DNA of 64,000 nt from Motacilla alba alba (GCF_015832195.1 NW_024037374.1:4565331-4629330), one strand, 5' to 3'; shown: positions 1-11,110, counted from the stretch's first letter. A program made the numbers and translations. The notes: generated from the letters alone by a model not told the origin.

Positions 1-562
1 GCCCTCTCCATGTCCTTGTCCTCCCCATCCTTGTGACATGGTGGGCTCATCCTCCTCCAGTAATGTTGCATATCCCCCAAAGCCCTTCTGTGGTTCCAGA
101 CATCCTTGTGTCCTGCCACCTTCAGAGGCTGCATGGATTGGGTGTTCCCTGTGCCCCTCCTGCCGTGCTGGCACTGTCCCCATCCCATCCCATTGGGGTG
201 TCCTCGGGGAGTGTCCCTATGTTCCCATGGCCGAGGGTGTTCCCAAGATGTTCCCCCAGTGGTGCTTCCCCCCGCGTCCCACCTGGGAGATCTCAGGGTG
301 TCCCCATCATGATGTGTATCCCCAGGTGTCCCTGTCCCTGGGGTGTCCCCAAAGTGTCTCCAGGGTGACAACAAGGGTGTCCCCAGGTCCCTGGGATGTC
401 CCCAGGGCAGTGTCTCCATGTCTCCAGGGTGTTGCCATGGTGGTGGCCCCAGCCCGGGATGTCCCCAGTGCCCCCATATCCCCTCCACGTTGTCCCGGTG
501 TCCCCGCAGCCCCTGTCCCGCCCTGCCCCATGTGCCCCCTCCCCGTGCCCTCCCTGCCGCAG
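1..562. other. Upstream intron of the CENP-A-like gene
   Basis: GC-rich, C/T- and GGTGTCCC-rich DNA with no convincing coding signal. It leads into a splice acceptor (pyrimidine-rich stretch ending CCGCAG at 557-562) for the exon starting at 563, so I read it as intron. Open frames here run through simple-sequence-biased DNA and look like nothing known. Confidence 0.5.
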
Positions 563-1400
563 GTGCGGGAGCTCTGCCTGCGCTTCAGCCGCGGGGTCGA
601 TCACCGCTGGCAGCGCGTGGCTCTGCTGGCGCTGCAGGAGGTAGGGCTCGGGGCCCGCTGGGCTGGAGGGGTTCCCAGAGGGACTGGAGGGGTCCTGTGG
701 GTCCTGCAGGGTGTCCAGGGGACTCAGGGGGGTGGGGAGGGGGCTGAGGGGGATCTCATGGGTACTGAGAAGGTTTCCATGGGTGTTGGAGGAGGGGATT
801 CTGTGGATGCTGCAGGGGGGTCTGTGGGTGCCGGGGGTGTCTCTGGGGGGCTGGGGAGGTCCAGGAAGGTCTCTTTGGGTGCTTGGATGAGGCTGAGAGG
901 TTTGTTGGGGGTGTGTGATGGGAGCTGCGGGGGAGTCTAGGAGAGTCTCCATTGGCTGACATTGGTCTGTGTGTTCTGGGACAGGGTTCCATGGATTTTG
1001 AGAGGGTCCCTGGGAGACCTCTGGGTGGTGGGGGGCGTCAGTTATTCCCGGGGTCTGTTGGGGATTTGGGATGGGTCACTGGGTGTTGGTCCCTCCTCAC
1101 ACATTTACAGGCACAGTGTGTTTCGGTCCCCATGGGTAGGTTTGGAGGAACCCTGTCCCTCACGTGTCTGTTTTGGGGGGGGTCTCTGTCCCTGGGGGGA
1201 GCTGTGGGGGTTGGGGCATGCTGGGGAGCTTTGGGGACCCCCCCTCAGGTTTTGGGACACAGGCAGCAGAGACCTTCATGGTGTGGCTGCTGGAAGACGC
1301 GTACCTGTGCTCGCTGCACGCCCGCCGAGCCGCCCTGTTCCCCATGGATGTGCAGCTGGCCTGGTGCCTGCAGGGACCCGAGGCGGGGGCATCTGAATGA
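563..1400 (+). CDS. CENPA: CENP-A (centromeric histone H3 variant), last two exons
   Basis: Two exons with GT-AG borders. Exon 563-640 (26 codons, phase 0) follows CCGCAG and ends GAG|GTAGGG. Exon 1263-1400 (45 codons plus TGA) follows GGACACAG. Joined in phase they give a histone-fold core: RELCLRFSRGVD, ALLALQE, then AAETFMVWLLEDAYL and SLHARRAALFPMDVQLA. This is the alpha-1/loop-1/alpha-2/alpha-3 layout of H3-type histones, and the RGVD loop-1 insertion plus LFPMDVQLA point to CENP-A rather than canonical H3. CENP-A replaces H3 in centromeric nucleosomes and marks the kinetochore site. The 5' exons (N-terminal tail, alpha-N) lie upstream of the window. The end is unusual: after MDVQLA it reads WCLQGPEAGASE, where the arginine-rich ARRIRG segment of H3-type histones is expected. 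Splice sites and frame are intact, so this is a fast-evolving functional gene or a recent pseudogene. Confidence 0.8.
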
Positions 1401-1738
1401 GGACCCCCCCCAGGGCCCCTGCGCAAACTCAACCCCCCAGGCTCCTGTACCAGGACTCCCACCCTCACAGGGGCTCTCTCCTGACAATCTCACACCCTTA
1501 ATCTTACTGGGACCTCCTATGAGACCATCATGCTGAGACCCTCAGCATGGTGTCCCCCAAGCTGGGGCCTTATCCTGACATCCCCAATCTGATTTGGGAT
1601 CCACCTCCCCAAGATCCCCCACATCGACCTCCCCCTATTGGATCCCCACCTCAGGATCCCCAACAATCCCTTCAGGGACCCATCCCAGGGTGGAGGTCCC
1701 CTTCCTTAGTCCAACACCCCTCAGATTATTGAGGGCCC

Positions 1739-2476
1739 TGTAAGACTCTGCCCAAGATTGCTTTCTCATCTGCCTCACGATCGTCGTGAAAAAGACTGAG
1801 ACCACCGAAAGAGGATCCTACATCCTGGTTTGGTGGGGGCCTGCCAAGGCCCCGGGACTGGAACTTGAGTTATTGTTCACAGGTGCGTTTGTCCACCTCA
1901 TGCTACACTGCTCCCAGTGAAAAGGACAAGGAGCACCTTGACCTTCCTTCGCCTGCATCGCTCTGTGACAATGGCCTGGAGTTTTCCACCCCCAAGCCTG
2001 GCTGGACTCTCTTCTGGAATTACCCTCTGGTGGTCTCCACAGAAGACCCTTCATCTACTGTACAACCACCGTGGCAGATGGACTGAGATGGGAGAATCCA
2101 CTCCCTCCAAGACTGAGACATGAAACCCCTATATGGAAAAGACTCTTTTTCTCCTCAAGGACTGAAACCTGTAATCTGGGGGGAGGAGGGCAGTGTGTGT
2201 GGGGGAGAACAGCTGATCAAACGGAGATGTTTGCCTGCAGGTAGTGAACCAGGAAAATAATAGCTCTCCCCACTGTTGAGATCATAAGACTATTGTATCC
2301 TATCCCCCCACTCCTTCCCAACTTTCAGTATAAAAAACCCCTTGAGTCAGCTAGCCTTTCGAGATCTCCCCAATGTAAAGGCGACTCCTCGACTGGACAT
2401 CGACTGGACCTCGAAGACTTGCATCGCCTCTATGTTGGTAGATATACTTACTCTGTCTTTCCTTCCTTTCCTATAG

Positions 2477-2520
<44 letters not shown>

Positions 2521-2664
2521 GTTCCCTCCAATGCATTTTGCTGTGATTGTTCAATAAAGTACATTGATTTTGTTACTGCAAACCCCCCTGCCGTGTTGGT
2601 GTTTTGTACCCTGAGATCAGATAACGAACCATCACAATCCTGTCCGTGAGGGCGGATCGTGACA
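1739..2664 (+). mobile_element. Solo LTR, ERVL-like family A, with 5-bp TSD
   Basis: A 926-bp LTR starting TGTAAGACTC and ending GATCGTGACA. It is flanked by a perfect 5-bp target-site duplication GGCCC (1734-1738 and 2665-2669). Internal promoter features are a TATAAA at 2329-2334 and AATAAA at 2553-2558. There is no internal viral sequence, so this is a solo LTR left by LTR-LTR recombination. A clear relative on the minus strand lies at 50121-51047, and a more distant one at 48737-49303. The 5-bp duplication fits ERVL-type integrases. A (TC)n microsatellite sits inside. Confidence 0.9.
2481..2518. repeat. (TC)n microsatellite
   Basis: About 19 uninterrupted TC dinucleotides within the R/U5 part of the solo LTR, just upstream of its poly(A) signal. 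Confidence 0.95.
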
Positions 2665-2774
2665 GGCCCCTACCCATGATCCCCCTGGAACCCCCCTCAC
2701 CAGAATGCCAGTCCCAGGGAAACCTACCCAGGACCGCCACCTTACTGGAGACCCTCTCAGTTCTGCTGCACCCC

Positions 2775-2788
2775 AATAAATTAATAAA
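2775..2788 (+). promoter_or_regulatory. Paired polyadenylation signals
   Basis: AATAAA at 2775-2780 and again at 2783-2788, followed by a GT-rich stretch. These are plausible native poly(A) signals of the CENP-A-like transcript, downstream of the inserted LTR. Confidence 0.5.
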
Positions 2789-3029
2789 TGTTTGTGACCC
2801 CTAGGTGCTGTTGCTGGGGAGGATGGAGGGGATTTGAGGGTGAGGGACCCCAGGGGGGAACTCTGGAGGGGAGGAGAACCCACAGGGAGGGGGGCTCTGA
2901 GAGTATTGTGGGTGAGGGCACCTGGGATGGGGGCCAGGAAGGTCTTGGGGCCCAAGGGGTTCCATGTATAGTGGTGGAGGGGGTCCCCTGGGGGGGGTGC
3001 TTAGGGGATTCGCTTTTTGAGCGGGGGTC

Positions 3030-3440
3030 CGGGCTTTGGGGGCGGGGCTTAGAGGAGGCTTGAACGTGGGTAGGGCTGCCTGTGGGGGGCGCGGTTTAGT
3101 ACCCCTGTGGGGGCGGGGCTTCAGGGGGTCCCCTCTACGGGGCGGGGCTTGGGGGGCGGGGCTGCGGGGGTGCTGGGCGCTCCCGGCTGCTGTTCCCGCT
3201 GCTGCCGCTGGGGGCGCTGCTGAGCGGGGAGGGGCGGGGCCCGCGGGGGCGCTGCACCGGCAGGGAGCGCTGTACCGGCAGGGGGCGCTGCACCGGCAGG
3301 GAGCGCTGCACCGGCAGGGGGCGCTGCACCGGCAGGGGGCGCTGCACCGGCAGGGGGCGCTGCACCGGCAGGGAGCGCTGCACCGGCAGGGGGCGCTGCA
3401 CCGGCAGCGGCCGTGCCTGCGCCTGGGGGCGCGGGAGGGA
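3030..3440. promoter_or_regulatory. GC-box cluster in a CpG-island-like segment
   Basis: Five GGGGCGGGGC-type Sp1 boxes lie near 3040, 3110, 3140, 3155 and 3230 in CpG-rich DNA, followed by a GC-rich minisatellite. This resembles a microchromosomal promoter region. I see no gene on either side that it clearly serves. Confidence 0.4.
3248..3408. repeat. 18-bp GC-rich minisatellite, 9 units
   Basis: Nine head-to-tail units built on GCTGCACCGGCAG plus GGGGC/GGAGC, starting at 3251, 3269, 3287, 3305, 3323, 3341, 3359, 3377 and 3395. One unit has T for C (GCTGTACC). The period is a multiple of three, so every frame stays open, which explains the spurious open frames here. Confidence 0.9.
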
Positions 3441-4800
3441 CCCCAGAACGGACCCGCCCAACCCCAACCCTGCCCTGGGACCCCAACCCCCCTTCCCCAT
3501 GCCTTGGAGACCCCTCCCGAACCTCAGAACCCAAAACCTACCCTGGGACCCCAAATCCCCTTAAACCTGCCCATCCCTGCCATCCTTGGGGTACCCTCTG
3601 AGCCCCCCAAACCTCAGGGACCCCAAATATACCCCCTAAAATCCCAATCCACCCCCCACCCATCTGGCTTGGGATGCCTCCAGTTTTGGGGTCCCCCCAA
3701 CCATCTTTTTTCCCCCAGAAAGGCTGGTGCTGAGCTTGATGGGGAATATTTTTGTTACTGAACTTTCAAAGTTAACAAATTGTGGACAGGACAGAACATT
3801 GCTTTGACTAAAGCCCACTCTCTAACAACCCTATAAGCAGCAATGCATCTGATGAGGAAATCAACTTACAACCCCAAATTAAAGATGAAACCTTCTATGA
3901 TAGGGTCTGCACACTGTTATTAAAACAGTGTGGTACACAGCAACCAAGATAGCAAAGTTCCAGGAAAAGTACAGGAGACCTACACTGTAATCGGAAACTG
4001 GATATGTTTGGAGAGAGCCTCTGGCAGGGGCTGATTGAATCATTTGTCTGAGGCAGAGGTCCAGTATTTTTAATGGTGGGTGACCAGAGACAACTGTGAT
4101 CTTTAATTCAGAGTGCCACCTATTGAGTGGGAGGTTGAATCCATTAGAGAGAAGTGATTTGCTTAGGATAAGACCCCAGCCATAGATCATGGGACAGAGA
4201 GTGCACAGAAGGCAGCGTTTTTGCAACTGATGAATGACAGATGTTCCAGGACAGCCCTCACCTACATCACTGGTTATCCAAGTTTGTGGCTCCCATGGTC
4301 AGAGTTTTGCTGGACGTGATAAAACACTGTGGCAGAATATCAGGATCACTTGAGGCAAGTATTAACCCCACAGAGAGGAAGACAAGGGAAAAGACCCTTA
4401 ATGCAGGGAAAGATCTTCAGGGCCATTTAGCTATGGCAGAAGGATGGGTTTCACTTAACAATTAGTAAACAGAAAAACAATCAGGAGATTGGAATTGCAC
4501 CAAGGAAGTGGACTGCCCAAGAGGGAGCAGCAGGGTCCCAGTGCATGATGGAATGCAGTGTGAGTGAAAGGCTCGCAGAAAGGAATTTCTCGGGAAGTGA
4601 TAAATTATCCACTGCTGTTCTGGAGCATGGAGTGCCTGGAATGGAGTGCCTGGGGAAAAGGAAAGTTGCACTCCCGTGCCACAAGCAGGATAAAGATGTT
4701 GATGTGGCAGTTGGAACTCCTAAGAGACCTATCATTGCTATGGCCCCACAGGCTAATGTTGTTAATTGGAGTCTCAGAAACAACGTTTGCCATCCTCAGT
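3441..4800. other. No gene recognised; possible retroviral leader
   Basis: 3441-3720 is C-rich intron-like or intergenic DNA. From about 3730 the composition changes to A/T-balanced sequence with short open frames and no recognisable domain. It probably belongs to the decayed retroelement that shows a protease at 5300. Confidence 0.3.
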
Positions 4801-4811
4801 GAGCTGGGGGC

Positions 4812-5640
4812 TGGCAGCTGCAAACATTTAAGGAGGCTCACCAAAAATAAGACTTACACAGAAAATGAGGTATCTAAGTCACCACTGGCTTCTGAGATGG
4901 AGACAGAAGAAAAACTGAGAATCCAAGTGGATAAACTTATGAGTGAGAAAGATCATCTTAGGACCCTACTTGCTTCAGCAGAGTGTAAGGAAAGACAATT
5001 ATTTGAGAATTTGAGCAGGGAAAATTATAGAAGAGAGAAACAAGACCTGAGAGAGGAAACCTGATTTATCCCTGTTACTGAGAACTGAACAGTTGCAGAA
5101 ACAGTTCCAGGAAGCAAAGGAGAAAAGATGAAAACTGAAAGAAACAGCAAAGGCGATGCTTAAGCAAGCTACCAATTCACCCTGTATTGTGCAGAGTTGA
5201 TTCAGGTGGCTGCTTTGTAAAAGCATTCCAGGCACAAGCCAAGTGAGACTGAAATGCAACAAGTGGAACCCTACCAATACACACGTACTCATGACCCATA
5301 CATCCAGTTTCCAGTTGGTTCTTGTCAATGATTTATTAGATTTCTAATAGATACAGGAGCACAACATTCAGTACTAACGAAGCAGGATGCCAAGAACCTG
5401 GGTGTATGACCCAGACACTAAGAGTTAAAAATCACTTTAGTAAATGGAGCAAATGTTATCTGCCAAGCTGCTAAGGTTAATTTATGGGTCCTGGATGAGA
5501 AGTGGATATTGGCTACTTGCTTTGCAATCAAAGATCACAATGACAACATTTAGGGTTTTGATGTTCTGAATGATCAAATCTGTTGTCTGCCTGATAGCAG
5601 GGAGTCAATGTTAATGTTTGAACATTAGCCCAAACCCTAA
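4812..5640 (+). pseudogene. Decayed retroviral fragment with protease (retropepsin)
   Basis: The reading frame around 5320-5405 contains FLIDTGAQHSVLT, the active-site region of an aspartic retroviral protease. It is followed in the same frame by a flap-like segment and GFDVL near 5575. In-frame stops lie before (TGA near 5327), after (TGA at 5407-5409) and near the flap (TAG near 5552), so it is dead. Upstream, 4860-5060 encodes a charged, coiled-coil-like stretch with KLMSEKDHLRTLL that could be gag. The protease differs clearly from the ERVL ones elsewhere in the window, so this is a separate element. No convincing RT follows before 6700. Confidence 0.6.
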
Positions 5641-6004
5641 AAGGAGTCCAGAGACTGTGCTGACTCCATGTAGCACCTGCAGTCCCTGATCCAAGGACTG
5701 CTAGTGTGTCCCTGTGCTAGATTTTTGCTGCAGGGAGAAGTGGAATTTCCGAAGTTTTGGCCAATTTGGCCCCATTAACAGTTGAAGTACCCAATACTGC
5801 AAACCTAACAGCCATAGTATAAGCACCCGTGTGCTTGGGCATTGATGGGGTGGTGACAGATTAAGAGAAAAAAGGTATTATCACTCAGTCACACTCCTAT
5901 CTCTGCTGTCTGAGATAGTGGCCAGTGATCATTTTAACACACTCCAGTCTCACAGAACTTGCCAGTGTTTAGCCAATGTTTGCTGTTGGCATTGCCATTA
6001 TGTC

Positions 6005-6075
6005 ACAGATCACAGAATACTCTGAGCTGAAAGGGACCCACAAAGCTCATCAAGTCCAGCTGTTAAGTGACTGGG
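6005..6075 (-). mobile_element. CR1 LINE 3' end fragment
   Basis: The plus strand reads ATCACAGAATACTCTGAGCT then AAAGGGACCCACAAAGCTCA and TCAAGTCCAG. This is the reverse complement of the characteristic CR1 3' tail (AAGGGACC...TCATC...GTCCA). Confidence 0.75.
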
Positions 6076-6894
6076 CCATACCCAGACTGAACCAACAACT
6101 GTGGTGTTATGAGCACCAAGCTCAGACCAGCTGAGCCAGTCTTAGGGTCTGGCTCATGAAAGAGCTGAACAGGCAGTTGTGGCTTATGGTTTATTACAGG
6201 CAGTTGAACACCAGTACCACATCTACAATCACTGCTGCACTAAACTGTGCGGAACTGATAGCTCAAATTAGGAGAGCACCCTAGCATGGAGGACAACTCA
6301 AATTGCAGGAGACCCCCCCTGAAAACACAGGAAGCAGCAAAAGCAGTGGGCAAGCAGTTAATAAAGTCGAAGTTGAGATTCCTCCTGAAGAATATCAAGG
6401 CCTAACACCATGAAAGACTATGAAAGAAATATTCACCATGAAAGAAATATTCACTATTCAACTCAACCACATTTAAAGAGATGGAACAGAGAGATTCTGA
6501 GTGGGAAAAAGAAATTCCGTCATTAATCCAAGTGATTAAACAGCTTGAGGCACTAAGGGGTAACTTGTTCAGGCTAACGCTGCTGAGACTCATACTGTTT
6601 TTTCTACCCAGGAATTACATCAGTAATGACTCCAGCACACCCCCACTGAGGATCAAGTTAACCATCTAAGGACAGCTTATCCTCATTGCAGGAGCAATCA
6701 CTGCCAGCAGGAAGCAAATTTGGTTCACACATTAACAAGTTCAACCCACAGGGTAGAGTCACTTCTTTTATTTAAGCTAATAAGTATGGTAACTTGGTAC
6801 ATTCATTCTACATCACACATGCTTTTCAGTTGTAAGTGCAATTAATTGAATATGACCAGGGATTTTACCCATTACCCAAACTAGATAACACTTC

Positions 6895-7509
6895 CTGCTG
6901 CACTGTGTCCCTCTGCTCCCGGCTGGGGGAGCAGGATCGACGGCGGCTAGCTCTGACACAGCCAGCACCGGGGGGCACTCTCCGGAGGCACTGCCGTGTC
7001 CAGAGAGCGCCTAGCTGGGATATTTAGAGGCAGCTGCGGCAAAGTGAAGAAAAGAGGGTCTCCGTCCGGGGGTAGAAATCCGGTTTTATTGGACACCAGG
7101 GCAACCAGCCGACCGGGGACCTCGGGCAGCCAACTACACGGGGTTATAAAGGGGGCGGAGAACAGGGGTGGAACTGGACCCAGGTCCAATCAGGAAACAG
7201 GGGGTGGGGGGCTACAGAGGAATGACAGTTGGGGTGACAAATGCATTTGAACTGGGGGCGGGACCCCGGCTCCTAATCCAATCACTCGACGGGAACAGCA
7301 GAAGATTCTGGAACAACGGGAGGGGACGCTGAGTGATGGATAGGGGTCTGGGGAGGGGTTACAGTAATGAATTATCACAAATAAGGACAATTGGGGTGGA
7401 GATAAGGGGATTGGCATGAACTGATGGGGAGGGGAGAACCAGGGCAGAACCATGTAACAGGAGTGAACAGGGGTGAACAGAACATACCAACTTTACATCA
7501 TCTGCAACA
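6895..7509 (-). mobile_element. LTR-like element, approximate borders
   Basis: On the minus strand this has LTR promoter order: a TATA-like TTATAA near 7144, a poly(A) signal near 7084-7089 (TTTTATT on plus), and a right border reading TGTTGCAGATG on minus, like the other TGTTG-starting LTRs nearby. The left edge is estimated; I found no target-site duplication. Confidence 0.5.
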
Positions 7510-7519
7510 AAAATGACAC

Positions 7520-8060
7520 ACTACAACAACTTCCATTATTATGTCCAAGGATTGAAGAAGGTGCCATGATAGAGAGGTCTTGGCTGGCCTTTACCTCTCC
7601 TGTGCAGCCTCTCATCAGCACTGCAAACACTGGGGCTACATGCTTTCCTTCCTACAGAAAAGAACTCTCATTCTCATCCAGAAGCCCATCATTCAAACGT
7701 GGATACCACCTCCAATATTATATATGCCCAAAGATGACTCTCACACAAAAGCTGCCAGATCAGAAAGCTTTCGCTGATCTTCACTCCCCTAGGGCAGCCT
7801 GTAACCTGCACCTAAACCACTGGGGCTACGTGCTTTCCTTCCCATGGTAAAGCACTTTCATTTTATTTCAGGAGCTCTGTCCATTGGACGTAAAGGCCAG
7901 CAAGACCTGTCTCTCCACATTTTGTGTAGGAGCAATCCTTGGATGTTTTTAGTACTCGAGGTGGTATCCAAATTTCAGTGGTGAGCTCCTTAAAGATGAT
8001 TGAAGCACCTTTACAAGGGAAGGAAAACACCTAGACCCAGGGTTCAAAGTGCAGATTACA
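7520..8060. repeat. Degenerate ~190-bp satellite units, mostly inverted
   Basis: Two to three reverse-oriented units carry CCAAGGATTG/CCCAAAGATG near 7530 and 7725, with GGGGCTACRTGCTTTCCTTC in each. They are followed by a forward unit with AGGAGCAATCCTTGGAT at 7929. The LTR at 8079 abuts the array. Same family as 9640-11100. Confidence 0.65.
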
Positions 8061-8078
8061 TGCTGCCCCAGGGAGGTA

Positions 8079-8713
8079 TATATATTGGAATATTACCAAT
8101 ATTACTGATGGGATGTGCCTTGGCTTGCCCGGCCCTGCGTCTGAACCAAACGGTGGCGGCTGAGGTGTTTCACCCCAGAGACACTGTTGGCTAGCTGGAT
8201 GTTGTAGCAGAGCAAGTGAGGACAAGTCCAGGCCAGAGGCCCAGGTAGCAGCGGGATGGAGTTTTCCTCTGGCAGAGAGTCCACTCCTCAGGTTCTTGCT
8301 GACAGAGAAGCTTTAAGGCGATGGTGAAGGAAGGAGTTGGTTCTGACAGAGGGTTTTGATCCAGGGATTTTATTTTTATGGCCCCTGAATCTAGCAACAG
8401 CTCTAACAGAACCCCCCAACTGAGTAGTTGCTGCTCCTTTTAACCACAGGGAGAGGGGGAGGGCAGGGGTCGGGATCCCACCAACCAGGTACAGGGTGGG
8501 CAGGTCTCAGGTGAAAGGGACACCTGGATGGGCCAACGGCCCCCAGGGGTGGAAAGCATCTTTTGAACTCTGCCAATCACTCGAAGCCCTTCTGGAATGC
8601 CAGGACTGACAAACAGCACTCAGCAGGGGTCAGGGTGGGGGGAAAGGAGAGGTTATTGGCACCTGGGGAAGGACCCGGATAACTGAGGCAGGCTATGACA
8701 TCACACTGCAACA
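8079..8713 (-). mobile_element. Solo LTR, ERVK-like family B, with 6-bp TSD
   Basis: A 635-bp LTR on the minus strand beginning TGTTGCAGTGTGATG, flanked by a perfect 6-bp duplication GAGGTA (8073-8078 and 8714-8719). It aligns along its length with the plus-strand copy at 35568-36209. Shared blocks include the start, GAGTGATTGGCAGAG, the CAGACGCAGGGCC region and ATCAGTAATATTGG near the end. The 6-bp duplication is typical of ERVK/alpha-beta-type integrases. Confidence 0.85.
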
Positions 8714-8719
8714 GAGGTA

Positions 8720-9334
8720 GAATCCAGCAACAATATTCTGACCTGACACATACTGTGTGGTGTCGGAGTCTTCCCCAGGTCAGGGTGACCCCGAAAGGTG
8801 GAAAAGTCTCTGCTCCAACCCGTGCCTTCAAAGAAAGACTCAATAGTTTTCAGTCGTCTGGTCTCAAGGTTGTTTATTGTAAGTTATCGAAAAGATTTTC
8901 TCCCTGTGAAATATCCGTGGGTTTGCAGGCTGTAAAGTCCAATCCCGGCTAGTTTAGGACTCTGCCCGCACGGATATTACATAGACGAAGCGAAAGACGA
9001 GAAGCGCTCTTTCTCCACGTGGTTCTAATGTCCTGTTTATTGGCTGGAAAAGGACATCTGCGTGGTAGACCACCCAGGTGGAGAAAGAGGCAGTGGTCCA
9101 ATCCCAGAGAACATTTATACCCGAGGAATGGGGACAGAGACTGAGGGCCGCAGCCAGTGGGAGACCACTGAGGAGGGGCAAGGGGAGGGGTTACAAGGGC
9201 ACTGACCGCCAGGGGGGTGAATGAGGAACATACCATATGAGGGGAAAAGGGTACAATCCATGTGACATAACATTTCAAATCACCCAGTGCAATACAACAA
9301 CTAACTACTTAGTGCACTACAACATCCCTGAGCT
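8720..9334 (-). mobile_element. LTR-like element(s) next to family B LTR
   Basis: The minus strand begins TGTTGTAGTGCACTA near 9334, with a TATA-like element (TATAAAT) near 9115 and two AATAAA signals (9036-9041 and 8873-8878). Two poly(A) signals suggest two joined LTR fragments or an internal duplication. No target-site duplication was found. Confidence 0.5.
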
Positions 9335-9639
9335 GCTGCGGTCTGCTCAGCAGGTCAGCCAGAGGCACACTGCCCTCCCAGGGGGCTGGTGCCATCTTTT
9401 ATATCATATATTACGTATTACATGTTAATACTTTTCCCCCAGTGCCTATCATCTATATTGAATGGTGACTTTCTACTCTAAACCAATCTGTGAGTGCCAA
9501 CATCACCAAAGACATGGAGGTTAGGAAGGAGAAAGAAGGAGGACAGGGCACACCCAAATCCCTCCATCTTAAAACCTCTGACCCCCATGTACAGCACTCA
9601 AAAATCCTTCTCTTCACTTTGTGACTACTTCTACTACAA

Positions 9640-10760
9640 TACCTAAACTTTTGTGACTTGTAATTCTTCATACAGAGTTGGTAATTTGTTCCATGGGCTA
9701 AGATCGAAACACCACGTGTGTCTTTGGCTGCATGCCAGGGTCTCAGAGTCCCCTGCCAGTGGCTCAGGCCATCCAGGGCACCCAGAGGGGTGTCCTGGGT
9801 TCCGACAGTGTGGGAGCAATCCTTGGATATATTTCATATTGGAAAATTGTATCCAAAATAAGGTGGTGGACTCCTGAAGAGGAATAAAGTGATTTTCCAT
9901 GGGAAGGAAAGGACATAACCCACTGTTTCTTGTGCAGATATGCTTCCCAGGGGAGGTAAAGGTCACAAAGATGTTTCTGCCCTGGATCATTTTGTGTTAG
10001 ATAATCACTGGAAGTATTCAATATTGGAGTGTGGCTCCAAATGCTGCAACTGTGCTCCTGAATATGAATGACAGTACCTTTCCTTGGGAAGGCAAACATA
10101 TAATCCTGCTGGTGGTGTTCAGATGACTGCAAAGTGAAGGTAAAAGACAGCAACAGCTTTCTGTTCTCACATTTTTTGTATGGGAGCAATGCTTAGACAC
10201 TCAATATTGGAGCTTGAATCCAAATGCCAGAACCTGGGCCCTGAAAATGAATGACAGTACTTTTCCTAGAAAAGTGAAGCTCCCAGTCCTGATGTTGGTG
10301 CTACAGAGGATCATCCGCCCAGCAGAGAGACATGCTACCAAGACCTTTCTGTTCTGGAGCCTTTGTTTGGGAGCAATCCTTGGACATACTCAATATTGGA
10401 AGTGGTTTACAGAATTGTGTGTTTAACTCCTGAAATGGAATGACAGTGCTTTTACACGGAAAGGAAAGCAGCCAATCACAGATTATAAACTGGAGAGGAG
10501 AGGAAAATGCCAGCAGGACTTTTCTGTCCTAGTCTGTTTGGTGTGAGAGCAACGTCTAAGAGCGAGATGTATTCAATACTGGAACTCGGCTCCAAATGCT
10601 GCAACTAGGTTCTTCAACATGAATGACAGTACCTATTCTTGTGAAAGGAAACACCTTGTCCGACTGATGGTGCTGCAGATGATCATCTGCCAGGTGGAGG
10701 AGAAAGACAGCAAAATGTTTTCATCCTAAAACACTGTGACTAGTGATTTGTTTTCCAAGG
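9640..10760 (+). repeat. Tandem satellite, period about 186 bp
   Basis: Five recognisable units in one orientation. The marker TGGGAGCAATCCTTGGA recurs at about 9811, 9995 (degenerate), 10181, 10368 and 10544, giving spacings near 184, 186, 187 and 176. Each unit also has CAATATTGGA, a TCCAAAT...GCAACT segment, ATGAATGACAGTACCTTTCC and TTTCTGTTCTGG-like blocks. Units differ widely, so the array is old. Short open frames are not conserved between units, so I see no coding role. Confidence 0.8.
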
Positions 10761-10799
10761 AAAAACAGTGTCATTCAATTTCAGGAATACATATAAGGA

Positions 10800-11110
10800 A
10801 TTTGGAAACCACCTCTACTAATGAGTATGTCCAAGGATTTCTCCAACAGAATAGGTGCCTGGAGAGATAGGTCTTTGCTTGCGTTTTCCTTTCCTGGGTC
10901 GACAATCATCTGCAGCAGTGACAGTAGGACTAGGTGTTTCTCCTCCCAAGGAAATGTGCTTTCATTCACTTTCTCAGCCCAACCTCCTAAATTTGGTGCC
11001 AAGCTCAAAATTTGGATCCATCCAAGGATTGCTCCCACACAAAATGTTCCAGAACAGAAAGGTCTTTACCTCGCCTGGGCAGCCTCTCATCTGCCCCTGA
11101 AACACTGGTT
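10800..11110 (-). repeat. Inverted units of the ~186-bp satellite
   Basis: Two reverse-oriented units have CCAAGGATTTCTCC near 10829 and CCAAGGATTGCTCCCACAC near 11028, about 200 bp apart. With the forward units they make a head-to-head arrangement. The array stops where the ERVL pol relic starts near 11110. Confidence 0.7.

Larger units (their letters stand above)
1401..2790 (+). other. Probable CENP-A 3' UTR, interrupted by a solo LTR
   Basis: C-rich DNA after the CENP-A stop codon, split by the LTR at 1739-2664, resuming at 2665 and running to two polyadenylation signals. No further coding sequence is visible. If the UTR reading is right, the LTR added an earlier poly(A) signal (2553-2558) upstream of the native pair. 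Confidence 0.45.

Noticed and set aside
38..940. 300-codon frame over the CENP-A exon region
   Set aside because: It reads the C-rich intron and, in another frame, the CENP-A exon. The histone-fold frame with splice sites explains the region better.
3036..3761. 241-codon frame with a GALHRQ repeat
   Set aside because: Created by an 18-bp minisatellite in CpG-rich DNA; other frames and the opposite strand are equally open.
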